Positions 48,501 through 58,561 of a DNA stretch of 64,000 bases are shown in pieces. Below the pieces are notes generated by a model, which searched no databases, was not told where the DNA came from, and was given only the letters and a program-made list of their open reading frames with translations. Source of the DNA: Liolophura sinensis (taxonomy: Eukaryota > Mollusca > Polyplacophora > Chitonida > Chitonidae). The stretch covers positions 18,797,127 through 18,861,126 of the forward strand of contig NC_088297.1 in NCBI RefSeq assembly GCF_032854445.1, given 5' to 3'. The position numbers were made by a program, and so were the translations under genes. Numbering within the stretch: the stretch's first letter is position 1; the number at the start of each line of letters is the position of its first letter.

Positions 48501-51500
48501 TCGTCGACATTCTCAAGGACAGCGGTCCGGCGAGTACAGGCCTGACCTTCATCTGGTGAGTTTCTTCTCCATCTAGTAATATGGTTATCTTAAAGTGAGT
48601 CTTACCTTCATCTTTGAATCTCACCTTCATCCGATGAGTGACCTTCATTTGATGAGCATGACATCCATTATACGGTTCTGACTTTCGTCTGATAAGGATG
48701 ACCTTCATAGTTTTGAATCTGACCTTCATCTGATGTGTTTGAACTTCATCTCATGAGTTTGACCTTCATCTCATGAGTTTGACCTATATACTCTTAGCCT
48801 GACGTTCCCTTCCTAAAACATCTGCTGAATCTGATCATGTGATAAATCTGACCCTCATTTGGTCTCTTTCTGACCTTCATGTGGTGAATCTGAACTTGTT
48901 TTCATCTGATGAGATTACATAATCTAATCAAGGCCTTGTGCAGTGAGCGGGTGTGTTCAGTGACGCCTTCTGCTACAAGTAGCCTGAATGAAGCCTTACC
49001 CACAGCGTCATGATTGGTGGTGGGTGAGGTAAATAGACTGTTACCCTGTTGGGCTGGTCTTTTGTCACATCCATGACGATCAATAATGCGCCGTGCATGA
49101 CACTGTCCATTGACCGAGTGCATTTGATGGTTGCACTCATCGTACACTGCACAGGCCAAATTAACGGATCATTTCGTAGATTGATAAAGAGCCTGGCTGC
49201 AAAGCTGACTGATAGTGCCCGTTTCGGAGAGCGTAGGTAGCTTTACGTAACATAACTACACTGACAACGCAGTACCTGCAACCATGGTTTGATTCCGTTC
49301 CAGTCTTAGTCAAATCTCACGTGCATTCACATGAATGTCTCATTTTTAATTATATTTCCGTCAATAAATCTCATTGTTTCACGTCTGTTGCAGGATCCCC
49401 GTGTTATTCTCCACGGTTGGGGTGTTTGGTCGCGTCTTAGCGGTGCTCTTCTTCCTCTGCCTCTCGTTTGCTGGGGTTACCTCCCTTATAGCGGGAATGG
49501 AGCTTAACGCTCACACTTTTTATGACTTTGGCAGTAAGTATAAGTGTTTCTTCTCAAACTGATAGTGTATTAATTAGCACTTCAGTATAGTTTTGTATAA
49601 TATTTTATGTTTTGCTCATTCAACGTTAAGAACATCATTGGGAGTACATGTACTTCCGTTTTGATTTGTAGCTAAGGAGTATTGTGTACGTACGATTAGG
49701 GTCTTAAATATACGTCGTATATTTTGTCGGAAGGCGATGTTAACTCTTAAAGAAAGATTCTACAACGTTCGTGACACTTTACACCATGTATGAAATGATT
49801 CTTCTCCGTCGTATAAGTGAAATATTCTTGAGTACGGCGTAAAACACCAATTAAATAAATCAAATTAGTGTATGAATTGAAATTGGTTGCCCCACGTTGT
49901 CCAAGTTTGCTTTTTGTGGTTTTATCCAAACTATGCTGAATACCCATAAGGCGATGCTTATTAAGTTTGTATTAGCCTGAAGTTTGACAAGTAAACGTCT
50001 CTTTTTATCCTCAGCGAGTGTAGTCAGTAGCTCTAATATTCAAGATCTCTGTGCTATAATTCTCTATTGCGTAGTGTGTAAGTGAGTATTTTCCATTCAG
50101 GTATGCGAAAACTGTATAAGCTTATCTGGGTCGTTATCATTTGCCATAATTCTTATGAATTTATTGATTAAAACTGTAAAATTAAATAACCATGGCTCTC
50201 ACTTGTTCATCCGCAACAATATTGTTGTCGCCTCTGCAGATAGGCTCCGGACAAAGAGGTCGCACGCTCGAATACAGTTCGCGCCAGTTAAGCTCCGGTC
50301 TGAAGGGAGGATGTTTGTTGGATGTCTGGAGGGGCGGTACACCACGGACACACCGATCAGTCGTTAAAGTGAAGGACATTTTTTTAAATCAATTAATCAG
50401 CCAATAAATGTGTCATGATCAAGCATTTTGCTTTCAGTTCCTCGGAGATATGGAATGCCAATTTCCGTCGTGCTACTTTTTCTGGGCGGATTAGCTTCTG
50501 CCTTGGACATAAACTTTTTGACCAGTCAGGACTTCGTGTGGGGATTTGCTCTCATCGTCAACGGGATGTTTTTACAATTTCTCGTCATTTATTTCGGATC
50601 ATCTCGATACCGGGAATATGTCGTCAACCGGTATGGACTGGACGACTGGAACCTTCCGTTCATTTGGGAGATAACCGTCAAGTGAGTGGAATTTACATTT
50701 AAAACCAGATCAAAACTTTATATACCAATTATCCTCATTCTCTGCTGCAAATCTTTGATAAATGACGTTTCACTCCGGGCACATCGGTTTCTTCCACTGA
50801 TATCACCCAACCCCCACCCACCGTCGTACAAGTGAGGAAATCTTAAGCGCAATTTTGTTTTGGAAGTTTCAGTATTATAATGAATGGTCAATGTACATTG
50901 TTTAAAACAGTATAAATTTTACATGTCTCATTCTGTGTACATTTTCCTGGTCATGTCATTGTATATGCTGTAATACAGACCCAGCATTTACCAACATGAA
51001 TTCATTATTCAAGATTTTCTTTTGGCCAGTCAAATAATATCTTTTCTTCCTCACAGGTATACAGAACTTGTCAGATATTCACCACTTTTCTGAAAATCTT
51101 AAATAAATAAACACCAATAAGTCATTTACTCAATCAATTCATTTATGAAAAGTTATCAGAATGCATGCTCACTAAATTAAAGAACACATGAATCAACTAT
51201 AGTATAATTTATGCATAACAGCTCGAACGTTTTTTACCTCACTGAAGTTAGATTCAGTAGACACTCCTCGTATACGCCGTCCATACAAGATCCGAAGTTA
51301 GCTATGCATACTTTCAGTTTATCTGATGACCCTACTTTAAAAAAAAACATAAATGTGTGAAGTGAAGAAGAACCGACTTCACTTCTTCATACATACATTA
51401 TAAAAAAATTCGATTGGTCCGCGGACGGGATGGAAATTGACGTTGCTGTAAATCTAGTATCAGGGTGTCCTTTCATCATACTTGTAAGGAGAGCCAGTTA

Positions 51501-52885
51501 GATGTCAGTTCATTGAGTTGGAAACATTGTCCATTGAAAACGAATGGAGACAACGTGTAGATTTTCCTGTCTGATCAAATCATTTCGAAGCCTTCCGACC
51601 TTTACACTTTCGTATGGGACGTTGCACTCTTTGCGTATGTGTGCTCTTATAACTGTAAGATTTTACGCAAACATTGTAAAGTAACCATGCACACAACCTC
51701 TATGTTGTTCCGCAGCATGGCCTGGGTTTAACTTAGCATTTATTTGTTATTTGATTTGTATTTTACACCGTACTCAAGAATATTTCACTTATACGACGGT
51801 GGTCAGCATTATGGTGGGAGGAAACCGGGCCGAGCCCGGGGGAAACTCACGGCCATCAGGTTGCTGGAGGCCTTCCAACGTACGGCTGGAGAGGATGCTA
51901 CAGAGGCCCCCGCATGACTTGGCGGGAAGAATTCCACATGCGATCCTTTTGTAGTAAGAACATAATACTGGATTATCTTTATTTCATTGATGCTTACGGT
52001 TTGCATCGATCTCATCAACCACAGATTCCAGGAAAAATTCATGAGCTAAACATAGAAAGACGTTTTATTTTTTAGATTTGTTGCTCCCATAGAGGCTTTG
52101 GCACTAATGATCTGGTGGGCAGTAGACCTGATCACGTCAGAGGCGAGAAACGGCCAGAAGTGGTACGAGTTCGGTACTGAGACGTTCATCACCACCATTA
52201 CACAGGTTTGTGTTATATTCTTTGCTTTTTTTGTTTGCATTAAATATACTTTGTTAGAAGCATCACAATGTTATAAAATTATCGAACTAACTTCGATGAA
52301 GAATTTATTTTTATCACCCCCTTTAATATATGTATGTTGGTATGTTTGGGGTTTAACGTCGCACTTAACGTCATATGACGAAGAGGAGCCATTAGAGGTG
52401 TGTACATATATTGTGTCTTCCGCCACTGAAGTATCATGCCGAAGACACCAGACATGACACCCCACTTAGTCACATTATACTGACACCGGGCCAACCAGTC
52501 ATGTTTCTTTCCTCTAACCTCTCAGTGTTGAGCGCCATGCGAGGCAGCAACAAGTACCATTTTTAAGGTCTGTGGTCTGACCGGTTTTATCCTGGTTTGA
52601 TTCTGGAATCTACCGAAATCGAGACCGTCACTCCAACCAATAGCGCGCCGAAGCGGTCACCCCTTGCAATGTATTATAGTTAAGATTTCCGTTCGTACTT
52701 TTCAGTGGTTGGGAGTCATGGTTGTCATGGTTATTTTGAACGTCATCATTCTGTGTGTTAAACCCCGTTGGTTCAAACCGGCCAGCGAACGTCCTTTGGA
52801 AATCAGCTACGATACGTCCTTCAAAACATACGATTCCTTAACACAACGGGAGACAAATTTCGGGAATTCGGAAGGCCGGAGATGA
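39548..52885 (+). CDS. SLC6 (NSS) sodium-coupled transporter, intact, prokaryote-like loop layout
   Basis: A multi-pass membrane symporter of the neurotransmitter:sodium symporter family. Exons: 39548-39815, 40083-40266, 41240-41354, 41927-42128, 42984-43146, 48421-48555, 49394-49533, 50438-50681, 52076-52205, 52706-52885 (1761 nt, 586 residues; 564 if the second ATG at 39,614 is used). All phases agree. TM1 has the unwound sodium/substrate motif GCVIGTGNIWRFPR; TM3 is YYSVVLGWCFYYTYY; TM6 is QNAFDTGAGMGMMITYASYM. The TM3-TM4 loop is short and lacks the long, glycosylated, cysteine-bearing EL2 of animal neurotransmitter transporters, so it resembles bacterial NSS proteins. The substrate cannot be read from sequence; an amino acid is the family default. 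It lies head-to-head with the broken paralogue. Introns 5 and 6 are expanded by junction-derived repeats. The first exon could also be preceded by a non-coding or alternative exon. Confidence 0.9.
40267..41239 (+). other. SLC6 intron 2: SINE-A remnants only
   Basis: Holds a reverse SINE-A (40,294-40,430), a short tail near 40,518-40,545 and a worn plus-strand 3' end near 41,145-41,218 (GATAATGCTGTCCGCCGTCA). No other feature seen. Confidence 0.6.
40294..40430 (-). mobile_element. SINE-A copy, reverse, partial
   Basis: TTTTAAGCCGTACTCAAAAA, body ACAGTGGCCAGCATTATTGT, up to CCATCCGCAGGTTGCTGGAA. Confidence 0.8.
41355..41926 (+). other. SLC6 intron 3, little recognisable
   Basis: A very worn reverse SINE-A tail may lie at 41,460-41,530 (TTTACTTGATTCGTGTTTAA). 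Nothing else seen. Confidence 0.5.
42650..42785 (+). mobile_element. SINE-A insertion, 5' truncated, with target-site duplication
   Basis: AAATGTGGAGGTC occurs at 42,637-42,649 and 42,786-42,798, bracketing a copy that starts at TTCCAGCAACCTGCGGATGG and ends in an (AAAT)n tail. Confidence 0.9.
43438..43575 (-). mobile_element. SINE-A copy, reverse, partial
   Basis: TTTTATTTATTTATTTGATT, GGTGTTTTACGCCGTACTCA, up to CCATCCACAGGTTGCTGATA. It sits between exon 5 and the satellite array. Confidence 0.82.
43672..48077 (+). repeat. 128-bp satellite array derived from the exon 5/splice-donor junction
   Basis: About 34 tandem units (128 bp, a few of 130) plus a partial last one, all in SLC6 intron 5. 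Each contains GTGGTTAAGTATGGCACCCT and GATCCCCGTGGGTAATAA..ATTGTCAG, nearly identical to the end of exon 5 (43,100-43,146). The donor GTGGGTGAC and about 25 bp of following intron (CCTAAACAAACCA) come next. The rest of the unit (CCATATTCCTCACATGGAGT, GACGTCATCCTCAGTATTGT) is not clearly from the gene. The long minus-strand frames are by-products. Confidence 0.95.
48541..48915 (+). repeat. Degenerate 20-23-bp repeats matching the exon 6/donor junction
   Basis: Exon 6 ends CTGACCTTCATCTG and its donor reads GTGAGTTT. The next 350 bp of intron 6 contain about a dozen diverged copies of CTGACCTTCATCTGATGAGT (for example near 48,617, 48,720, 48,757 and 48,870). Some copies carry a GTG or GGT at the donor position; most have ATGAG. 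Confidence 0.75.
48916..49393 (+). other. SLC6 intron 6, remainder, nothing recognisable
   Basis: No repeat family or gene seen between the junction repeats and the exon 7 acceptor. Confidence 0.55.
49534..50437 (+). other. SLC6 intron 7
   Basis: Contains only a short SINE-A 3' end (49,802-49,866). The short frames near 50,155-50,407 show no family signature. Confidence 0.55.
49802..49866 (+). mobile_element. SINE-A 3' fragment
   Basis: CCGTCGTATAAGTGAAATAT, TTGAGTACGGCGTAAAACAC and an AAAT tail. Confidence 0.75.
50682..52075 (+). other. SLC6 intron 8
   Basis: Contains a reverse SINE-A (51,735-51,905) and a possible SINE-A scrap at 50,815-50,855. Nothing else recognised. Confidence 0.55.
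51735..51905 (-). mobile_element. SINE-A copy, reverse
   Basis: TTTTACACCGTACTCAAGAA, body GGTGGTCAGCATTATGGTGG, up to CGTACGGCTGGAGAGGATGC. Confidence 0.82.
52341..52660 (-). mobile_element. SINE-B copy, in SLC6 intron 9
   Basis: Same order as the copy at 57,073-57,430: TTGGGGTTTAACGTCGCACT, CATATGACGAAGAGGAGCCA, GACACCGGGCCAACCAGTC, AGTGTTGAGCGCCATGCGAG and a worn tRNA-like end. It is inside the intron that the pseudogene copy lacks. Confidence 0.78.
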
Positions 52886-54243
52886 TGATGAGTTGTTACC
52901 CTTGAGTTGAGCAGTCATTCAACATGGATTCAACTGGATCTCGAAATTGATACAACTTTGACCAAAGACGTTTCCATGTACATTTTGACTAACAATGGCT
53001 TGTCAGTTGTCTCCCTTTCTCGAAAGTGTCTCGTTGTTTGTTTATGCAATTACTCTAAAATTAAGGGCCAAGACTGACATTTGCCAGTGGACATTTTTTC
53101 TAGCCAGACTATTTTGAAGACGTCCAAACTGTTTGGAGTAAACATTGGGATTCCTGATCTTGTTGAATCTTTGGCTTTGTGACTCAGTGTTATATCTATC
53201 GTAATGTTTTGCTATGATTAGTCACTTTGCTTTTTCAGTAAATGAGAAATCGTATATAATCATTTCCGTTTTCTGTTGACTATGTATATAATGTTGCCTC
53301 AGCAATATGAAGTGGTATCCAAGGAAAGGAGACAAGAAATATGAAACAATTGCTGGTGCTAAATTTTAAAAACATCCTTGTTATTTATTGTTGTTATAAT
53401 GATATAAATATAGCACTTTATATCATGTACATATATGTATTTGTATGTATTTGGTCTGTTACAATAATTATCGGTATTCATTGAATACAAGCGCAAAATA
53501 TACGCCCGAGGACTCCTGGCACATGTGTTTCGGGTTTGGTGCGGACATTGTCGCACTTACTTTATACGTAAGACTGGATCCACGAAGTGCTCGCTGGCCT
53601 CGTAGAATCTCGTTTGTTTCGCGTTACCGGCATGACGCTTAGCGGACAGTCTGTTAGAAATAATTGTCCAGACAAAGCTCGTGCGATCGTTTAGGTGGTT
53701 TTTGTATGAAGCCCTTTGATTTATTTATTTATTTATTTCTTTGTCTGATTGATTTTTTACATCGTAATCAAGAACATTTCACTTATACGACAGTGGCCAG
53801 CAATATGGTGGGAGGAAACCTACGACCATCCGCGGACAAACCTTCGTCCCTATAGGAACGGAGATGCGGGTGGTCGTTAAAATGTTACTTGTCAGAGATG
53901 ACACATCGATGGCTATGAATGACGCATAATAGACGTAGCCTGTCGCTATAACCCTGTGTTCAGATTGCTAAATACGATCTTCAAGCTGTAAAGAAAAGAA
54001 GCACAAAAACTATTTCTTCACACAGTGACCCACTGACGGACAAATGGATGAACGTACTGATGAACTAACAGACAGGGCATAAACGTATTTTCCCACTCAC
54101 CACACAACTTCCGTTTCCGGGAGGGGCTAACAACTAATCGGTATTCTGGCAGAATTAATCAACAAACTACCTGCATATTAAGTGATGACTCACAGTATCA
54201 AGCATCCGGCTGAAGAAAACACACATTTTCATGCAAATACATA
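52886..54243. other. Convergent 3' flanks of SLC6 and myosin light chain
   Basis: Both genes point toward this stretch. A reverse SINE-A lies at 53,719-53,852. No other feature recognised. Confidence 0.55.
53719..53852 (-). mobile_element. SINE-A copy, reverse, partial
   Basis: A long (TTTA)n tail, TTTTTTACATCGTAATCAAG, body CAGTGGCCAGCAATATGGTG, up to CGACCATCCGCGGACAAACC. Confidence 0.78.
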
Positions 54244-54249
54244 TTTATT
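54244..54249 (-). promoter_or_regulatory. Candidate poly(A) signal of the myosin light chain gene
   Basis: AATAAA on the minus strand about 740 bp beyond the stop codon at 54,991. Confidence 0.4.
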
Positions 54250-54990
54250 TCAACAATATAGTGCAACAATTATTAGTAACACGAGTACATACATTTGTCA
54301 CTTGGTCCCTGTGAAAGTGTAAATATAGCAAACAGTTGCTTTTCAAACTACATGCAGACACGCTAAACAGGGGCAGATAACTCTCAATGACGTGGGTCAA
54401 TCCGGACATAATAGAAGGAGATTTATGTGAGATCGTAGAGCGTTGCTTTATAACACTGCATCTCTTCCAGGCGTGGTAAAGAATTTTCCAACGTCTCCTC
54501 ATTTTGATATGTGTTTCCTAATACCTGTGGGCAGACTTTCGTCTGAAATTTTGGCCTTTTAAAGGAATCTTTGAAACGTTATACCCATCAGTGAGATATA
54601 TTGCACAACTAAGTCCGGTTTTACCATTTTAGCTAATAAAGTTTAAGCACGTTTCAAGTGCCAAATTTTCTCGCGGTAAGATCGAAATAAAATGTATATA
54701 GCTTAATCTCTGCAAAACCCTCACAATGCATCGCGAATCTCGTAAGTAAAATTATTACACAACAAACTAAAAACTGCCGGTTGCAGTTCCGTTTCACAGC
54801 GACAACTGTCAGCTTGCAGCCTACTTAAGCATCGAACTCTGTCGACAGCAATCTAATTTCACTGTGGAAAGTTGTTATTTACCGCCTACTTTCCCCATTA
54901 ACGACTCAACAGCTACAGTCCAATCTCCACACAAGAAACGAACGAACTTTACTTCTACACCTGTCAATCATGCATCACTAGGACAGCCCC

Positions 54991-57900
54991 TCACTTTTGT
55001 GCCTCCTCCTCTTTATCTTTATTCCCGTGTTTTATCATACGGGTAAACTCCATGTAGTCGAAGCGACCATCTTTGATCGGTGCCACGTGGAAGAGCTCGT
55101 CGATCATATCCTCAGACCATCTATCACCCATTGTCATCATCTTGTCCTTTAGAAATTCCTCATCTATCGCTCCTGAGAAAAGAACAAAACATCAATGCAT
55201 CAAAGGGGTCAAAATATTGCTCTTTTGTGACAAACCAGCATAGGGGTAATGGTCTGGACGATCCGCGGGCATGTACTTGACAGCATATATGTGCGTTACC
55301 CAGAGGTCGCTGGTTTAAAAGCTTAGGGTTACTTGTACATCCAGCCCCCACCCAACCCCGACAGAATAATAACCACTATTGAACTGTTAGAAGTGTCATG
55401 TAACATTACCTGTATAAAAATATTTTTGATGGTTTTACAAGATCGATTGTAATTCATCAAGTTAAAGTATATCACCTTATCTGATAAGCTGACATTCATT
55501 AGTCGCTAGATTCCATGGAGGTAATTTAGCTAGCTCAGTTAATTCGGCTGAGACATTATGTTAAGGAGTTAATTTGTCAACCTTATTTTGGGCAGGGCGG
55601 TTCTCTCCACCCACAAAACTGGTCCATTAAAAAGTGAAAAGCCATTGTGTGTGGCGAAAAAACACTCAAAAACAATCAAAAAAATAAATGAATATCTTCC
55701 ATGCATTCATGACGTTGCATTTGCTTACCTACGTTGAAGTCATCAAAGCATGAGAATGCATTCCTGATGACGTCCTCGGGATCAGTACCAGTCAGTTTCT
55801 CCTCGAACAATGTAATGAACATGGTGAAATTGAGGGGTCCGGGGGCCTCATTGACCATCTGATCCAGCTCCTGGGCCCCGGGATCCTTCCCCAGGGAGCG
55901 GAGCGTCTCCTGAAGGTCATCTCGGTCAATAAACCCATCTTGGTTCTGATCGATCATAGCGAACACCTCCTGAAAGAAAAAAGAATGCACTTCAACACGG
56001 ATGTAAGTAAGAGGCTGAAAACCCTGCCCACTGACATAATAATACAGAAGCGGCATCAGCATGTAAATGTAAAGGTTTCACCAATTTTTGACCTTCTTTC
56101 CGGGAACTTTGTCAGGTGACTAACCAATTTAAGTTAATTAATATATGAATGCTATATACAGCGGAATGCTTAGATGTGTGGAGGTTTATAAGCTGTCCAT
56201 TATGGCACCCTAGCCTATTACATGTAGTTAGCGGGCTCTTCAGCACAATGACTCAGTATCTTCTTACCACTGCCGTATTGTATAAGTAAAAGACCAATCA
56301 AGTATATAAATAAATATTATAGCTCTGGAAGCAGTCAGCTATGGTTATTGTCACCATGGAGTTCAACATAGTGTGAACATACAAATCACATAAAAACAAT
56401 GCAATGGGACCAGATATTAAGTTTAGCCCACTAGAAGAATCCTGGTTTATGCAGGAATACAACACAATAAAGACGTACAGCATAGTGAGAAAAACCAAAG
56501 CAGCGACGACAGTGTGATAGACGTACAGCATAGAGAGATAAACAACGGAGCAGCGACGACAGTGTGATAGACGTACAGCATAGAGAGAAAAACCAGAGCA
56601 GCAACGACAGTGTGATAGACGTACAGCATAGAGAGAAAACCCAAAAAAGCGACGACAGTGTGATAGGCGTACAGCATAGAGAGAAAAACCAGAGCAGCAA
56701 CGACAGTGTGATAGACGTACAGCATAGAGAGAAAAACCAAAGAAGCGACGACAGTGTGATAGGCGTACAGCATAGAGAATAAAACCAGAGCAGCGACGAC
56801 AGTGTGATAGGCGTACAGCATAGAGAGTAAAACCAGAACAGTGACAACAGTGTGATAGACGTACAGCATAGAGAGAAAAACCAGAGCAGCGACGACAGTG
56901 TGATAGACATACAGCATAGAGAAAAAAACCAAAGAAGCGACGACAGTGTGATAGGCGTACAGCATAGAAAGAAAAACCAAAGAAGCGACGACTCAAATGA
57001 TGACTCAAAATCAACTGATGGTCACACGTAACCAGTGAAATACATTCTCTTGTCTGTTTACCTCAGTAAGGGTGAGTGAGTGCATGGGGTTTAACGTCGT
57101 ACTCAACAATTTTGAGCCATATGACGACGAAGGAATCATTAGGGTGCATGTACGTGTAATGTGCCTCCTTGTTGCAGGACGGATTTCCACCGCTCTTTTA
57201 TTTAGTGCTGCTTCACTGAGACAACTTACCGAAGGCAAGTCAGCCGCCCCGCCCGAGCCATTATACTGATACGGGTCAACCAGTCGTTGCACTATCCCCT
57301 TCATGCTGAACGCCAAGCGAGGAAGTTACAACTTCCTCTTTTAAAGTCTTAGGTGTGACTCGATCAATGATTGATCCTGGATCTACCGGTCCCGAAGCGG
57401 ACGCTCTACCAACTGTGCTATCCGGGCCGGTACCTCAGTAAGGGTTTTACTCTAACAATTCATGTAAATGCATAAATAGTAGCAAATTACACGCTCACTG
57501 GCACCGTGGCCTAAGCAGAATTGGATAAAAAAAAATGCAGTGATGTTACTTCCCTTTATTAGACGTCAATGATCTAGAATTAATCAGAATGCTGTGTTAT
57601 CATCACATTTAACATACAATAATAATAAAACAATGTAAAAGGACCGGGCCTCGGGGATGCTTAGTCAATCACCAGAGCCCTGGTTTATGCAGGAATACAA
57701 CACCATAAAAGACTTACGACACTTAAGAAGATTAGTACAGTAATGTCTTAAATTTGGATCATTCTGAAATGCACCGCACGGATATTGTTCTCCAAAAATC
57801 TCGGTTGTTGTGCAGCACAGCCATAGTTTGGATCATTTCGACCTGTTCTTCGCGGTTTAGAAATTAACCTTTCAGTTCTGAGAAGTCATCTGGATTTAGT

Positions 57901-58430
57901 GCGTACACCTAAAAAACTAATCCATTAATTCTAACAGGAAGCGAGTTGCCTGAGTGATGCCAGAATGCATTCCGGTCCCAGTTGTTCAGAAGTCACATTT
58001 ATTTTGCGTAATATAAGACTGGTGTGAAGATTTAAGCCTGCCCTAAATTTAATAAACCTTCGAACAACTGATCCCTGCTATTGTGGCAGATTATTCTCAT
58101 AAATATAACACACATATTCTATTAATTTAATTCAAGGATTCCACTAGATTTACAGAATACTATGTTGAATATGACAAAATGTTGTGTTCTAATAACAGAA
58201 TACATTCTAGCATTCATTCAGGCAACAGGCTTGCTGTTAAAATTAACACATTTTTTTTAGTGTTCTCGTACTTTGAAATCCTGTATCTGGGCCTGATCAA
58301 ACATGGCGAACACATTAGACGTAGTTCTCTGGGCTCGCTTCTTCTTCCCTCGCGTCTCTGACTGCTTGGCAACAGCCGCCCTGATGTCGACGGGAGGGAT
58401 GTCACGGGATTCAGCAAAAATGGAAATATT
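54991..58430 (-). CDS. Myosin regulatory light chain (non-muscle/smooth type), 5' incomplete
   Basis: EF-hand subunit that binds the myosin II heavy-chain neck and controls contraction by phosphorylation. Exons on the minus strand: 58272-58430, 55729-55969, 54991-55172 (193 codons plus stop; phases agree). The first visible exon carries [20 protein letters not shown], the kinase-site region with the TS pair before NVFAMF. EF-hand 1 is [12 protein letters not shown] with the expected acidic positions. [12 protein letters not shown] and [12 protein letters not shown] follow, and the C-terminus [13 protein letters not shown] ends in a charged tail. The exon at 58,430 begins after an acceptor (ttttacag) in phase 0 with no usable ATG, so the start exon lies further right, in or beyond the Polinton. 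The stretch before the kinase site ([20 protein letters not shown]) is not familiar to me. Confidence 0.9.
55236..55400 (+). mobile_element. tRNA-headed SINE-like element
   Basis: GGGGTAATGGTCTGGACGAT and AGGTCGCTGGTTTAAAAGC parallel the A- and B-box regions of the copy at 25,784-25,945. More worn. Lies in a myosin light chain intron. Confidence 0.4.
56262..56315 (+). mobile_element. SINE-A 3' scrap
   Basis: CACTGCCGTATTGTATAAGT then AGACCAATCAAG and an AAAT tail, with the end box lost. Confidence 0.5.
56460..56990. repeat. 48-bp minisatellite, about 11 copies, from a family C repeat
   Basis: The unit is GACGTACAGCATAGAGAGAA, AAACCAGAGCAGC, GACGACAGTGTGATA (48 bp, sometimes 50). The boxes are those of the dispersed family C repeat, whose sequence continues on both sides (56,380-56,460 and 56,990-57,720). 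Since 48 is a multiple of 3, several minus-strand frames stay open with hydrophobic 16-residue repeats; these are not genes. Confidence 0.9.
56990..57720 (+). repeat. Family C repeat, interrupted by SINE-B
   Basis: GATGGTCACACGTAACCAGT through TACCTCAGTAAGGG, then (after the insert at 57,073-57,430) GGTTTTACTCTAACAATTCA and onward to CTGGTTTATGCAGGAATACA. The last segment also occurs at about 56,440, on the other side of the minisatellite. Confidence 0.7.
57073..57430 (-). mobile_element. SINE-B, full length, with target-site duplication
   Basis: TACCTCAGTAAGGG occurs at 57,059-57,072 and 57,431-57,444. Read on the minus strand the element begins CCGGCCCGGATAGCACAGTT, GGTAGAGCG (tRNA-like A box) and GGTAGATCCAGGATCAATC (B-box position), and ends near a GTTAAACCCCATGCACTCAC end. 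Length 358 bp. This is the best reference copy of the family. Confidence 0.88.
57907..58263. mobile_element. Foldback MITE, family E, abutting a splice donor
   Basis: Left arm ACACCTAAAAAACTAATCCA, GCCTGAGTGATGCCAGAATG; right arm ACATTCTAGCATTCATTCAG, TTAAAATTAACACA, TTTTTTTTAGTGT. The arms are inverted versions of one another and match the copy at 33,641-33,891. The right end is about 8 bp from the myosin light chain exon ending at 58,272. Confidence 0.7.
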
Positions 58431-58561
58431 CTGTAAAAGATGAAAGATATGCTCTATAAAAAAAATATTCAACTGATTTTTTTTATTGATTGAGTAGTAT
58501 TGGGAAGGAGGGCCCTCCCCCCTCCTATCGAAATTTACAATTAGAGAGTTGATGTTATTAG
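58431..58561. other. Junction between myosin light chain intron and Polinton
   Basis: The transition lies somewhere here. GAGGGCCCTC (58,509-58,518) is a perfect palindrome in a G/C-rich patch and could mark an element end, but no terminal inverted repeat or target duplication could be identified. Confidence 0.35.

Noticed and set aside
56298-57014. Long minus-strand frames (up to 238 codons) with hydrophobic 16-residue repeats, like a membrane protein
   Set aside because: They arise from the 48-bp minisatellite, which leaves several frames open at once. There is no non-repeat domain, and the array sits in a light chain intron.
58501-58561. Polinton terminal repeat suggested by a TATTGGGA..AGGAGGGCCCT patch resembling sequence near 63,908-63,930
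   Set aside because: The right-hand match lies inside a Polinton coding frame and is short, so it may be chance. The true far end is outside the window.
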